In this document: positions 43,064 to 51,764 of the stretch, in pieces | Layout: every line of letters begins with the position of its first letter | How positions within the stretch are numbered: the stretch's first letter is position 1 | Assembly (NCBI GenBank): GCA_934254675.1 | Contig: CAKQLP010000001.1 | Coordinates: 1-64,000 of the forward strand | Direction of reading: 5' to 3' | Source of the DNA: an uncultured Alphaproteobacteria bacterium | GTDB lineage: Bacteria; Pseudomonadota; Alphaproteobacteria; RF32; CAG-239 | DNA length: 64,000 bases | Translations under genes and position numbers: made by a program | The notes under the pieces: generated by a model | What the model was told of the DNA's origin: nothing | Databases searched by the model: none | Seen by the model: only the letters and a program-made list of their open reading frames with translations

Positions 43064-43384
43064 ATGAAAATATGGAGATTTATAAAAAATAATATATTTA
43101 CCATCGGCTTGATGCTTTCTGTATTTTTATACACACCGGAAGCGGCGGCCGTTTTTGATTCCTTAACAAACGCGGGAAATAATATTTTTAACGGTTTGGC
43201 GAAAATTACCGCGCCGGCGGCGACAATCGGCATTGCTTGCTGCTGTATTGCCGGTATGTTCGGCAGTTTTAATTGGAAATGGTTTGCGGCAATCGCTATA
43301 GGCGTTTTTGTAATGAGCATGGCGACGGCTATCAGTACGGGAATAGAAGGCGGTAAATTGGCTGATATAAACGGGATGGACTAA
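43064..43384 (+). CDS. VirB2-like subunit 2
   Basis: This 106-residue paralogue of the preceding protein has a signal peptide (ending EAAA), two TM helices and the motif MFGSFNWKWFAAIA. ATG 43,064 is preferred because AGGAG lies 8 bases upstream; ATG 43,058 is only 2 bases from that site. It is second in the operon. Confidence 0.75.
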   Translation: MKIWRFIKNNIFTIGLMLSVFLYTPEAAAVFDSLTNAGNNIFNGLAKITAPAATIGIACCCIAGMFGSFNWKWFAAIAIGVFVMSMATAISTGIEGGKLADINGMD

Positions 43385-43394
43385 GGAGTGTTAG

Positions 43395-43766
43395 ATGAAA
43401 ATAGAAAAATTATCAATATTTTTTTGTATGTGCATTATATTTGTTGTCATGGCATATCCAATGGACGCTCAGGCTAAGGATGTTTTTGGTAGGTTAGCAG
43501 ATTTAGGTGATTCTCTTGGCGGAGGTTTAAAACAAACAGGTTTTATGGTGGCGGGATTGGGCTTAATCGCTTTTTCCGTGGCGGCAATTTTTGGCAAGGT
43601 GTCATGGAAAACTTTGGCCTATATCATGATGTGTACTTTTATTTTAGCTTTTATGAGCGCTGTTGTCAGTTATATGGGGGGGAAAAGTATTCCAAATGCT
43701 AACTTTAGTGCCGGTGGTAGCACCAGTAGTGGAACTAATGCAAAGGCAAACCAAGTAAAAAAATAA
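43395..43766 (+). CDS. VirB2-like subunit 3
   Basis: This 123-residue third paralogue has a signal peptide (ending AQA) and two TM helices joined by AAIFGKVSWKTLA. A Gly/Ser-rich polar tail of about 20 residues is absent from the other two. AAGGAG precedes the ATG, 10 bases after the previous stop. Confidence 0.75.
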   Translation: MKIEKLSIFFCMCIIFVVMAYPMDAQAKDVFGRLADLGDSLGGGLKQTGFMVAGLGLIAFSVAAIFGKVSWKTLAYIMMCTFILAFMSAVVSYMGGKSIPNANFSAGGSTSSGTNAKANQVKK

Positions 43767-43780
43767 CAAGGTAGTTTTAA

Positions 43781-44221
43781 ATGAGAGTGTTGTTGTTTGT
43801 CATAATGACCTTGTTTTTTAGCTTTTCGGCGCAGGCTTATATTGAAGAAAATAAGTCGAACAAAGAAGCTAAAGCAACGGCCGGAGAACAAAATTCAAGC
43901 TTATACCGCTTGAATGCGACATCGACAATGCGCTTAAAGAAACTTCGGAAGATTGACGAGGTTCTGGCTCGCAATCCCAATGCCGCGATTGCCGATGAAG
44001 CAGATATGGAAGATTTGTTGAGTAATAGAAAGCAAGTTGATTTGGATAATCAGAACCAATTGGCTCAGATGTATCAGGAAACCATAAAAAGGACAAAACA
44101 GAAAAAAACTCTGATTGAAACAAATGATAAAAGCTATCAGCAAATTAATGAAATTGCGCTGAATTCGGTCAAAGATTTAGCCGCCGTCAGGAATATAAAA
44201 CAAAAAATAGGGAGAAGATAA
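43781..44221 (+). CDS. Exported helical protein of unknown function
   Basis: This 146-residue protein has a signal peptide (ending AQA) followed by Lys/Gln/Asn-rich helices with coiled-coil character (MRLKKLRKIDEV, AQMYQETIKRTKQKK). Its place between the VirB2-like genes and virB3 is unusual; no family is recognised. The stop overlaps the next start (TAATG), so it is coupled to virB3. Confidence 0.7.
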   Translation: MRVLLFVIMTLFFSFSAQAYIEENKSNKEAKATAGEQNSSLYRLNATSTMRLKKLRKIDEVLARNPNAAIADEADMEDLLSNRKQVDLDNQNQLAQMYQETIKRTKQKKTLIETNDKSYQQINEIALNSVKDLAAVRNIKQKIGRR

Positions 44222-44511
44222 TGCGTGAAGAAATTCTAAAAGCTGTTGCTCAGCCGCCCAAATTTTTGTTTGCGCCGTTTGTTCCCTCTTTGATTAATTT
44301 GGGAATACAATTTCCCGTGCTGTTTATGGCAGTCGGTGTGGCGGATGTCAATCCGTTGTTCTTTGTTTTTTCAATAGTTGCCGCTCATGGCGCGCTGGTG
44401 GTGGCGGGTTTCAAGGAGCCGCATTTGTCAACAATGCTTCAAGCCTATGGACAGACAAACAAAATCAGCAAAAATTTGTATGCAGTAGAGGGAAATAAAT
44501 TTGAACCATGA
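44221..44511 (+). CDS. virB3: VirB3-like inner-membrane protein
   Basis: This 96-residue protein has two hydrophobic segments in FVPSLINLGIQFPVLFMAVG and NPLFFVFSIVAAHGALVVAG, followed by FKEPHLSTMLQAYGQT. The conserved His and the (D/E)P turn are typical of VirB3/TrbD/IcmT. It overlaps the ATPase gene by 4 bases (ATGA), the usual virB3-virB4 coupling, and would anchor VirB4 to the membrane. Confidence 0.85.
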   Translation: MREEILKAVAQPPKFLFAPFVPSLINLGIQFPVLFMAVGVADVNPLFFVFSIVAAHGALVVAGFKEPHLSTMLQAYGQTNKISKNLYAVEGNKFEP

Positions 44512-46937
44512 ATAATTATGATTTTATGAGTATTTTTGTTGAAGGCCTCAGCAACATGCAAGTTGTTGTGGCTTTGATTGGTATTGCTTCAGCGGCGTCT
44601 TTTGCCGTGTTGCTGTCAACCAAATTTGGCCGAATTGTTTTGCCTCAGCCAAGAGAATCTCGGGTTTCAGATTTCTTGCCGTTTTTAAAATTATTGTCAG
44701 ACGGCGTGACAATTCAATGTAGCAACAATTCGTACGCTCGTGTTTTCCGCTTGGAGGGAATAGATTTATCCGCGGCGACGGGAGAAAAGGTCTATTCCAT
44801 GATGGAGGCGCGCAAATCGTGGATTGATGACATGGCAAATATGCAAGTCGTTTGCCGTGTTATAACCATGCGTGAGCGTATCTCGTTGGAAAAGGAAAAG
44901 CGTGACTTTCATAATGAGCTGTTGGACACGATATCACAGCTGTGGTTTAGCAATATGAATCGTGTTTATAGTAATAAGCACTATATTGTAATATCGGTGA
45001 TTGACCGTAAAGACGCTTTGAAGGATTTAAATTACGCTTCGCAAAGTTTAATATCCACTTTGAGCGAATATGGAGTTAGTCCAATGTATGAAACGCCGGA
45101 AAGCAAAGCGACGGACAGTCCGTTTTTTGTATTTTCCAGATTGTGCAGCCCGATTTCTAAGCCGGAGCCTAAAGTCAGGGATACAGAGGGCGCAAGATTA
45201 TGTGAAATGCTGACGGCGGACCATATTCATTTTACAAAAGAAGAAGGTTTGATTAAGTTTTTTTCCGGAGAAAAAGAACTTTATGAAATAGCCATGGGAA
45301 TTCGCGTGAGCGGCGAGGCTATGGATGAAAGCATGATTTATTCCCTAAACGCCATAGATTGCGAATTGGTGATTTTACAAAACATCCGGCCGCTGTTTCG
45401 TTCGGAAGGTCGCATGCTTTTAGTTCAGCAGCAAAGAATGTCTCGAGTGACAAGTTTTTCTGAAAACGTGGCGGAACAATACAGCGAGGCTTTGGCGGCA
45501 ATTGATGACAGTGATAACAACTATCAGTCTCTTTGCGAATATGCGATGACCATAATCATAAAGGGAGAAAATAAAGAAGAGATTGATTTTGGCGAATCAG
45601 AGGTTCAAAGAATTTGCCGCGCGTTTGGCGTAACGCCTGTGCGCGAAGGATGGGTAACGCAGGCCGTATTCTTTACACAGTTTCCGACCTATGACACGTA
45701 TCCGAGAACATATCGATATTTATCCCGTGTCATTGCCATGGCGACAACACTGGATAAACCTGCCGAAGGTTTTGGTAAAAGCGACTGGGGACAAGGCGCT
45801 ATCACAATTTTTCGCACAATGTCCGGTTCGGCGTATCGTTTCCAGTTCCATGTTTCCAGTGAAGAATCTGCGGTGGCGCACTGCTGTATCATTGGTCCGA
45901 CCGGACAAGGTAAAACAACTTTGCTGACATTCTTGGCGGGACAGGCGATGCGTCATGGTGATTTACGCGTATTTTTCTTTGATAGATACTTGGGTGCTCA
46001 AATTTTCACTCGAGCGGTAAAAGGCGCGTATGTCGGCTTTGACGGCGATGAAAAAAATGTTTCCCTAAACCCGTTTGATTGCGCAAACACACCTGAAAAC
46101 AGAGCATTTTTACGTCGATGGCTGAAATCAATTACGATGGTTGACGACGCTTTGGCGGAACGTGAAGTGGCGCGCGCCATCACGACAGCGTTTGATTATT
46201 TGCGTCCGGAAGAACGTTTGCTGAAGAATTTATACAAGAGCTGTTTCTCGCCAACGGGAAATATGCGCCGAGAATTGTACCGTTGGGTAAATCCGGATCA
46301 ATACGGCGCAATTTTCAATGGGCAGGACGATAGTTTGGATTTGAAAAGCCGCCGTTTTATGGCGTTTGATTTCACGCATATTTTTGAAGATGAAAATCTG
46401 GCTCCGGCTGTAATCAGCTACATTATGCACCGTATTCAATCGGAAACCGGCGAAACCGGCGTGCCGTCTTTGATTATGATTGATGAAACGGCGCCAATGT
46501 TGAAACACCCGATGTTCCGTGATTACTTTATTATCGGTTTGCAAGAAGGACGTAAAAAACGTCAAGCTTATCTTTGCGCATTCCAACAACCGAATATTGT
46601 GGATAAATTAGGGGTTGGAGAAGTTATTCGCGGTCAATGTCAAACAGTGATATTCTTCCGCAACCCGCAAGCGCAGATAGAAGATTATGCTAACTGGAAT
46701 TTAACGCAAAGCGAATTGGATTTTATTTTTGGTAAGAGCTACCGTGATTTTCCGTATGCTATTTTGCTTTCGCGTCCGGTAACCGGCGAATCGGTGATTT
46801 TGGATGTAAATTTGGGGGGGCTTGGCAAATATTTGCGTATCTACAATTCCGGTCGAAAGAATGTTTTACTGGTTCAGCAGCTCATACAAGAGTACGGCGA
46901 GGATGGTTTTGTTACAAAATATTTAAATATTGCCTAG
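44508..46937 (+). CDS. virB4: VirB4-family type IV secretion ATPase
   Basis: This 809-residue motor is the size of VirB4 and shorter than DotO/IcmB or TraU (about 1000). A TM segment is present near residues 17-38. Walker A GPTGQGKTTL is near 463-472 and Walker B SLIMIDETAP near 655-664. RKKRQAYLCAFQQP and GQCQTVIFFRNP match the C-terminal VirB4 core. It energises assembly and substrate transfer at the inner membrane. Confidence 0.93.
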   Translation: MNNYDFMSIFVEGLSNMQVVVALIGIASAASFAVLLSTKFGRIVLPQPRESRVSDFLPFLKLLSDGVTIQCSNNSYARVFRLEGIDLSAATGEKVYSMMEARKSWIDDMANMQVVCRVITMRERISLEKEKRDFHNELLDTISQLWFSNMNRVYSNKHYIVISVIDRKDALKDLNYASQSLISTLSEYGVSPMYETPESKATDSPFFVFSRLCSPISKPEPKVRDTEGARLCEMLTADHIHFTKEEGLIKFFSGEKELYEIAMGIRVSGEAMDESMIYSLNAIDCELVILQNIRPLFRSEGRMLLVQQQRMSRVTSFSENVAEQYSEALAAIDDSDNNYQSLCEYAMTIIIKGENKEEIDFGESEVQRICRAFGVTPVREGWVTQAVFFTQFPTYDTYPRTYRYLSRVIAMATTLDKPAEGFGKSDWGQGAITIFRTMSGSAYRFQFHVSSEESAVAHCCIIGPTGQGKTTLLTFLAGQAMRHGDLRVFFFDRYLGAQIFTRAVKGAYVGFDGDEKNVSLNPFDCANTPENRAFLRRWLKSITMVDDALAEREVARAITTAFDYLRPEERLLKNLYKSCFSPTGNMRRELYRWVNPDQYGAIFNGQDDSLDLKSRRFMAFDFTHIFEDENLAPAVISYIMHRIQSETGETGVPSLIMIDETAPMLKHPMFRDYFIIGLQEGRKKRQAYLCAFQQPNIVDKLGVGEVIRGQCQTVIFFRNPQAQIEDYANWNLTQSELDFIFGKSYRDFPYAILLSRPVTGESVILDVNLGGLGKYLRIYNSGRKNVLLVQQLIQEYGEDGFVTKYLNIA

Positions 46938-47018
46938 GTTTTTGAAAAATACTTCCATTTTCCAGAAAAGTAAGGTACATTTAAAATAAGGATTTTTAGG
47001 ATTTATGAGGAGGCTGTT

Positions 47019-47909
47019 ATGAGTTTTTATCGTTTGAAATTTTTTATTTTAAGCCTTGTCAGTTTAATTGTCCTAAATAGCGGAAATGTTTGTCAGGCGT
47101 TTCCGTTGCCGACAGCCGATATGAAACGAATTGCGAGTTCGGCGAGAACTGTGAAATTACAGGTTGATCAAGTGCGGCAAGAAATTCAAAGCAACATGCA
47201 GATTATTAAAATGATACAAAACGGCGGATACGCCGCGGCGGCTGGAGCTTTGTTCGGCAAAATTGAAAACGGCGATTATGAACGCTTTGGTACAATGTTC
47301 GGCGATTTGAAAGATTCTGTAAAAGATGGCGCAATAGCAACACAAGCTGGTTTTGCTAAAGGTGCCGCCAAAGAAAAAGCTAGGGAAAAATATAAACAAG
47401 CTAAAGAAAAAGAACAAAAACTACGTGAGGAGCGCGCGAGATTAGCCAGCCAGGCCGCAACGGGTCAAGCTATTGCCATTTCTAAAAATAATCGTTTTAA
47501 CAAAGTTTACACTTGGGTTAAAAAATATGGAGGAACTTCTTCTGAAGGCATAATCGGTACAGTAGATACTATAAAAGAAGGCGGAGGAATCAGAAACGTT
47601 GCCGAGGGCTTGTATCAAACAGCAGGAAAAGCCGGCGCAAACGTTTATGAGGGTATGGCAAACGATAACAAAGCCCAAGCTCAAAGAGAGGCGGCGGAAG
47701 CGGCCGAACGTGAGGAAGCCAGTAAGAAACTGCTGGAACAAACACAAAATCATATGAATGACATGAGCAATCAGTTCCATGAAGATTTAGCTAAACAAGA
47801 AGCTGAAAAAAATAAAGCGGCCGAAGAGTGGAAGAAAAAGCAAGAGGAAGAACAACGCAATAAGTGGAAAGGTTTGCCGACATTACCGCAAATTGGTAAT
47901 GGAAAATAA
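47019..47909 (+). CDS. Exported coiled-coil protein, weak VirB5 resemblance
   Basis: This 296-residue protein has a signal peptide (ending CQA). A helical N-terminal region with QVDQVRQEIQSNMQII recalls the first helix of VirB5. A central Gly/Ala part and a long Glu/Lys/Gln coiled coil follow, and it ends in PTLPQIGNGK. VirB5 normally follows virB4 and caps the pilus, so the position fits, but the sequence match is too weak to name it. GAGGAGG precedes the ATG. Confidence 0.65.
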   Translation: MSFYRLKFFILSLVSLIVLNSGNVCQAFPLPTADMKRIASSARTVKLQVDQVRQEIQSNMQIIKMIQNGGYAAAAGALFGKIENGDYERFGTMFGDLKDSVKDGAIATQAGFAKGAAKEKAREKYKQAKEKEQKLREERARLASQAATGQAIAISKNNRFNKVYTWVKKYGGTSSEGIIGTVDTIKEGGGIRNVAEGLYQTAGKAGANVYEGMANDNKAQAQREAAEAAEREEASKKLLEQTQNHMNDMSNQFHEDLAKQEAEKNKAAEEWKKKQEEEQRNKWKGLPTLPQIGNGK

Positions 47910-47920
47910 GGAGAAGTGTG

Positions 47921-49924
47921 ATGAGACGTTTAGTTAAGATAACAGTGTTTGCTTTGATATTCTCGTTTGTTGCCACCGCGTCGGTATGGGCTCAGGTTCT
48001 TCAGAACAAACAACAGCCGTATAAATTCAAAAGTGCCATCCAGCTGGCGGAAGAGGGAAAAAAACAAGCCGCCGAAACTGCTAAAAAATATGGAATTGGT
48101 CAAGTGCCATCTTATTTGAATCCTTCCGTAAAGTCAAAAAGGGTGTCGCCTCAAGTGAACCCAACGGCAACAACTACTGCGAAAACATCGTCTAAGCCGA
48201 GAACATCCAGTTCGTCCGGCAGCAGAAAAAAAACATCTGTTCAAAGAAAGTCAAGGTCCTCAGGTGGGGGAACATCCTCAGCAACGCCAACAACAAACAC
48301 AGTGCCGGCGCCAATTTCAGATGAAAATTTGGATGCGGCGAGAAATGCGCGTGGTTTTGAGACATCTGAAAATGGCTCTACATCTGGGACGGGTGCCGGA
48401 ACAACAACGGCGGGAACATCTACTTCAGCAACATCATCATCCGGATCAACGACGACCATCACAACGACGGAACACACTCAAACAGAAACAAAGACTTCTA
48501 CATCATCTTCTTTGCCAACAACATCGGTGGAAACAGGAAGTTCCGGCAAAAAGTCTGGTGAAGTGAAATCTGGGGCATCGGGTTCACAAACAGAATCATC
48601 TGATAAAAAAACAGAAACGGACAAAGATAAAAAAGATGAAAAATCGGATGTAACCTATACCGGTGTTTATAATGACAGACAGATTATTCCAAACAGCATG
48701 GCGATTTTTTGTAAGACCAATGCCGAGGATATGCTGAAAGAAACGCAAAAGTTATATGATTGCGTTAACAAAATTGTTCAAAAGATTAATAACAGAGATG
48801 CAGTGGTTCGGCAGGAGGGTTCTCAGGAACTGTCCGGTATTCGTTATGAAGAGCTGAAAACAATGTTGGCTCAGGCAATTACCAAAGGAGCGACAATTTC
48901 TAACTATGAAAAAATTCAAAATGATACAGGTGAAGCGGCAAGTAAAACAAAAACAGAGCACGAGGATAATGTTGCTATTGCAAACACAATCAGCACATTG
49001 ACGGATGTGATAAATTCAATGCGTGATTTATATGCCGAACGTTTAAAAGCCGAGGCTATAACCGGCATTGCTTCGGTGGATCCAAGTGTTATTGCGGATA
49101 TAAAAAATGAAGATGACGGCAAATCTGATCAAATTGATTCGGGAAATAAATCCAATAACCCTACAGTCAATTCGTCCAGCACAACAATAACAGCGGAAGA
49201 TGAAGAAGATGGCGTTTTGGAAGCTGGACAAGAAGGCGAGTGGATGTGGGTGCGTGATAACTTATGCCGCCGAAACATAGTAACAACAGGTTTAGAGGGG
49301 AAATACAGTTTTGACTTAAATCCTACGCCACAAGGTACATATGAAGATGGCATATGCCCAGATGGCGTGTATAAGACCAGCTCGGACGATTCAAAAGTGT
49401 ATTGCCAAAATGGCTCATGTCGTGAAATTTATATGTCTGGAAAATGCGGCGACGACAGCTTGACCATGGTAAGCAACGTGAAACCTGTTCAGCTTATGGG
49501 AACAGCAAAATGTACCGATGGAACAAAAGAAGTGCCGTGCGCGGACGGTATATATGTTTTGGATGGATACTACTATGCGTGCAAAGGCGGCAGCTGCGAA
49601 AGATGTTCCGGTGTGGCAACTGTGACGCCGTCTTCGTCATCCGTTTCTGAAACGGCAGAAGCAACTGAAGAAAATATACCAAGCGAAGAAGAATTAAATG
49701 AAGCAAGAAGTCGGCACCTGACAGGGGCGTCTTCCTCAAATGCAACAGAGAAAACATCTTCAGCAACTCCAAATAACAATAATGTATTGAGTGATAAAGA
49801 TGCTGAAGCCGCAAGAAAGCAGCGTGGTTATGGAGCGTCTTTACAAACAGACACGAGCACATCCCAAAGTTCACCATCTGATTTTGACGCCATGACTCAG
49901 GCAAGACAGCGCCGCGGATATTAA
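47921..49924 (+). CDS. Exported Ser/Thr-rich protein with Cys-rich module and repeated AR-RGY motif
   Basis: This 667-residue protein starts at ATG 47,921 (AAGGAG 7 bases upstream). It has a signal peptide (ending VWA) and about 150 residues of Ser/Thr/Gly/Lys low complexity. A helical region (about 240-390) and a Cys-rich module of some ten cysteines (about 445-570, CPDGVYKT, CRRNIV, CERCSG) follow. A motif of the form S(D/E)-x5-AR-x2-RG(Y/F) occurs near residues 135, 590 and 625 and at the exact C-terminus (ARQRRGY). No family is recognised. It could be a surface-exposed T4SS part with docking peptides (inference). Confidence 0.7.
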   Translation: MRRLVKITVFALIFSFVATASVWAQVLQNKQQPYKFKSAIQLAEEGKKQAAETAKKYGIGQVPSYLNPSVKSKRVSPQVNPTATTTAKTSSKPRTSSSSGSRKKTSVQRKSRSSGGGTSSATPTTNTVPAPISDENLDAARNARGFETSENGSTSGTGAGTTTAGTSTSATSSSGSTTTITTTEHTQTETKTSTSSSLPTTSVETGSSGKKSGEVKSGASGSQTESSDKKTETDKDKKDEKSDVTYTGVYNDRQIIPNSMAIFCKTNAEDMLKETQKLYDCVNKIVQKINNRDAVVRQEGSQELSGIRYEELKTMLAQAITKGATISNYEKIQNDTGEAASKTKTEHEDNVAIANTISTLTDVINSMRDLYAERLKAEAITGIASVDPSVIADIKNEDDGKSDQIDSGNKSNNPTVNSSSTTITAEDEEDGVLEAGQEGEWMWVRDNLCRRNIVTTGLEGKYSFDLNPTPQGTYEDGICPDGVYKTSSDDSKVYCQNGSCREIYMSGKCGDDSLTMVSNVKPVQLMGTAKCTDGTKEVPCADGIYVLDGYYYACKGGSCERCSGVATVTPSSSSVSETAEATEENIPSEEELNEARSRHLTGASSSNATEKTSSATPNNNNVLSDKDAEAARKQRGYGASLQTDTSTSQSSPSDFDAMTQARQRRGY

Positions 49925-49967
49925 CTTTGTTAGATGAAACGAAAAGGTATGACCGAGGAGAAAAAGC

Positions 49968-51749
49968 ATGAAAAACAAAATTGTTCTTATATATAGTGCG
50001 GTTTTAGCTCTGTCTCCGTCTGTCGTTTTGGCCGATTTAGACCCAACAACCTTAATTCAGGATAAAATAAATGTTTATCAGGAAGAAATCAATAAGGTAA
50101 CAAAAGAATATATCGGGCAGGAAGTCAATTTACAGCAAATGATTAATAGCCGCGATAAATTAGGCGAACTGAAAAAACTGGGGAAAAATTTTGTTATTGA
50201 TCAGGCAATGAATTTCGGTAGCCAAATCAAAATTCGTTCAGTTACTAAAAAAGGAATAGGTAAGGCTATTAAAGGAAGCGTGGCGACACCGCAACTGTCG
50301 CGTTTGGTTGGTCGAAAAATGACAAAGAAAATATCGGAAAGCAATGATGCCGCCAAAGCAAGACAATATAAAGAAGAAATGAATGATTTAGTTATTGAAA
50401 ACGTTGCGACAATGTTTGCCAAAGCTCTTGTTTTGCGGCGGGCAATTATGAATGAAACAAAGTCTCTGGAAGAAGAGGAAAAAACGGAATTAACGGATTT
50501 AACGCAAATAGAAGATGCCTATAAAGTGGTTGCCAACCGAGCTAACGGACGCTGGAAAACAATTTTAGATGCGCAGGCAAATTTCTTTGGCCAGCAGGCG
50601 ACTATCAGCATGATTGGCATCAGTGTTGATAAAAAGACCGAAGAGGAGGAAGCTAAAGCATCCGGAGATGATTTGTCTTCGGACAATGACGCTACTTCTG
50701 GTGCTTTAAACGGGGACAACAATATGTCTGTTTCCGATTTGTATAAAAAAGGAAAAGATACGGTTAATAATGTCAAGTCCGGAAATTATGGAGCGGCTCT
50801 TGGAAACTTAGGCGATACAACCAGTGGCTTGGGTGCTGGAGACGTTGGTAAATATGTCAGCGCGTCGGGTAATTTGTATAATAAAGGCAGTACGTCAGTT
50901 GAACAAATAAAACAAGGGAATTATGGTGCCGCAGCCGGGACGGCCTTGGGCGGTGTAACAGAGAACTTTGGTGATAAAATGGGCGATAAAGCTACTGACA
51001 TTTTAGGAAAAACGCAAAAAGGTTTAAATGCAAGTGATAATGTGGCAAATAGTGTTAAGTCAGGAAATTATGGAGACGCTTTGAATGCAATTGGCAGTAC
51101 CACGGAAGATATGGGAGCCGGAAAAGTCGGAGATTACATAGGTCGAGCAGGAAATGCGTACAACGCAGGCGAAAAAACGGCAGATCAGGTGAAATCAGGT
51201 AATTATGGCGCTGCGGCTGGAGAAGCTTTGGGCGGATTCAGCGATACAGTTGGTGATAAAATTGACGGCAAAGCCGGAGATATTATTAAAGGAACTGCTT
51301 CAGGTTTAGGTTCCGCAGATGCTGCGGTTGATGCTCTTAGAAATAAACAGTGGAAGAATGCTTGGCAAAATATTGAGGGGGGTTATCATAATTATGAAAA
51401 TGCGTCAGGTCGAAACGGAGAAAAAGAGGAAGACGCAAAACCTCGTGAAACGCCAACTCAGGAAACTTCTACACCGGCAAATAATGGTATAGATTACAGC
51501 CAATGGAACTATGGGAATTCTCAAAATCAAAATGATAATAAAACAGAGAAAGATGATTGGCATGCGCCATTAGCTCCTAAAGATAATGATTCAAACAGTA
51601 AGAGCAATTCTGGAAGCAAGCCTTCTTGGGCCGATTATGGTTCATTTGCCGGCGGAAGTAGCGGTTATGGCGGTAATACGTCAAACAATAGCAATAATAA
51701 TTGGGTGTCGCCATTGTTGCCAAGTCAGCAAACAGGTTCAAACAATTAA
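49968..51749 (+). CDS. Exported protein with tandem 94-residue repeats
   Basis: This 593-residue protein has a signal peptide (ending LA), an N-terminal helical domain (about 20-230, starting LDPTTLIQDKINVYQEEI), then two tandem 94-residue repeats. A Gly/Asn/Ser-rich tail with several Trp residues follows. It has no TM helices beyond the signal. No family is recognised; the N-terminal helices resemble those of its neighbours. GAGGAG precedes the ATG. Confidence 0.7.
   Translation: MKNKIVLIYSAVLALSPSVVLADLDPTTLIQDKINVYQEEINKVTKEYIGQEVNLQQMINSRDKLGELKKLGKNFVIDQAMNFGSQIKIRSVTKKGIGKAIKGSVATPQLSRLVGRKMTKKISESNDAAKARQYKEEMNDLVIENVATMFAKALVLRRAIMNETKSLEEEEKTELTDLTQIEDAYKVVANRANGRWKTILDAQANFFGQQATISMIGISVDKKTEEEEAKASGDDLSSDNDATSGALNGDNNMSVSDLYKKGKDTVNNVKSGNYGAALGNLGDTTSGLGAGDVGKYVSASGNLYNKGSTSVEQIKQGNYGAAAGTALGGVTENFGDKMGDKATDILGKTQKGLNASDNVANSVKSGNYGDALNAIGSTTEDMGAGKVGDYIGRAGNAYNAGEKTADQVKSGNYGAAAGEALGGFSDTVGDKIDGKAGDIIKGTASGLGSADAAVDALRNKQWKNAWQNIEGGYHNYENASGRNGEKEEDAKPRETPTQETSTPANNGIDYSQWNYGNSQNQNDNKTEKDDWHAPLAPKDNDSNSKSNSGSKPSWADYGSFAGGSSGYGGNTSNNSNNNWVSPLLPSQQTGSNN
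50772..51335 (+). repeat. Two tandem 282-bp coding repeats (94 residues each)
   Basis: Units 50,772-51,053 and 51,054-51,335 are exactly equal in length and in frame. Each is itself two related halves that begin KSGNYGAA or KQGNYGAA. The first halves share GAG-VG-Y and the second halves LGG-T--GDK. This pattern points to duplication of a pair. Confidence 0.75.
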
Positions 51750-51764
51750 GAGAAAGGGAAAGTC

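Noticed and set aside
44508..46937. Naming the ATPase DotO/IcmB or TraU
   Set aside because: It is about 200 residues shorter than those proteins and coupled to a VirB3-like gene, so VirB4 fits better.
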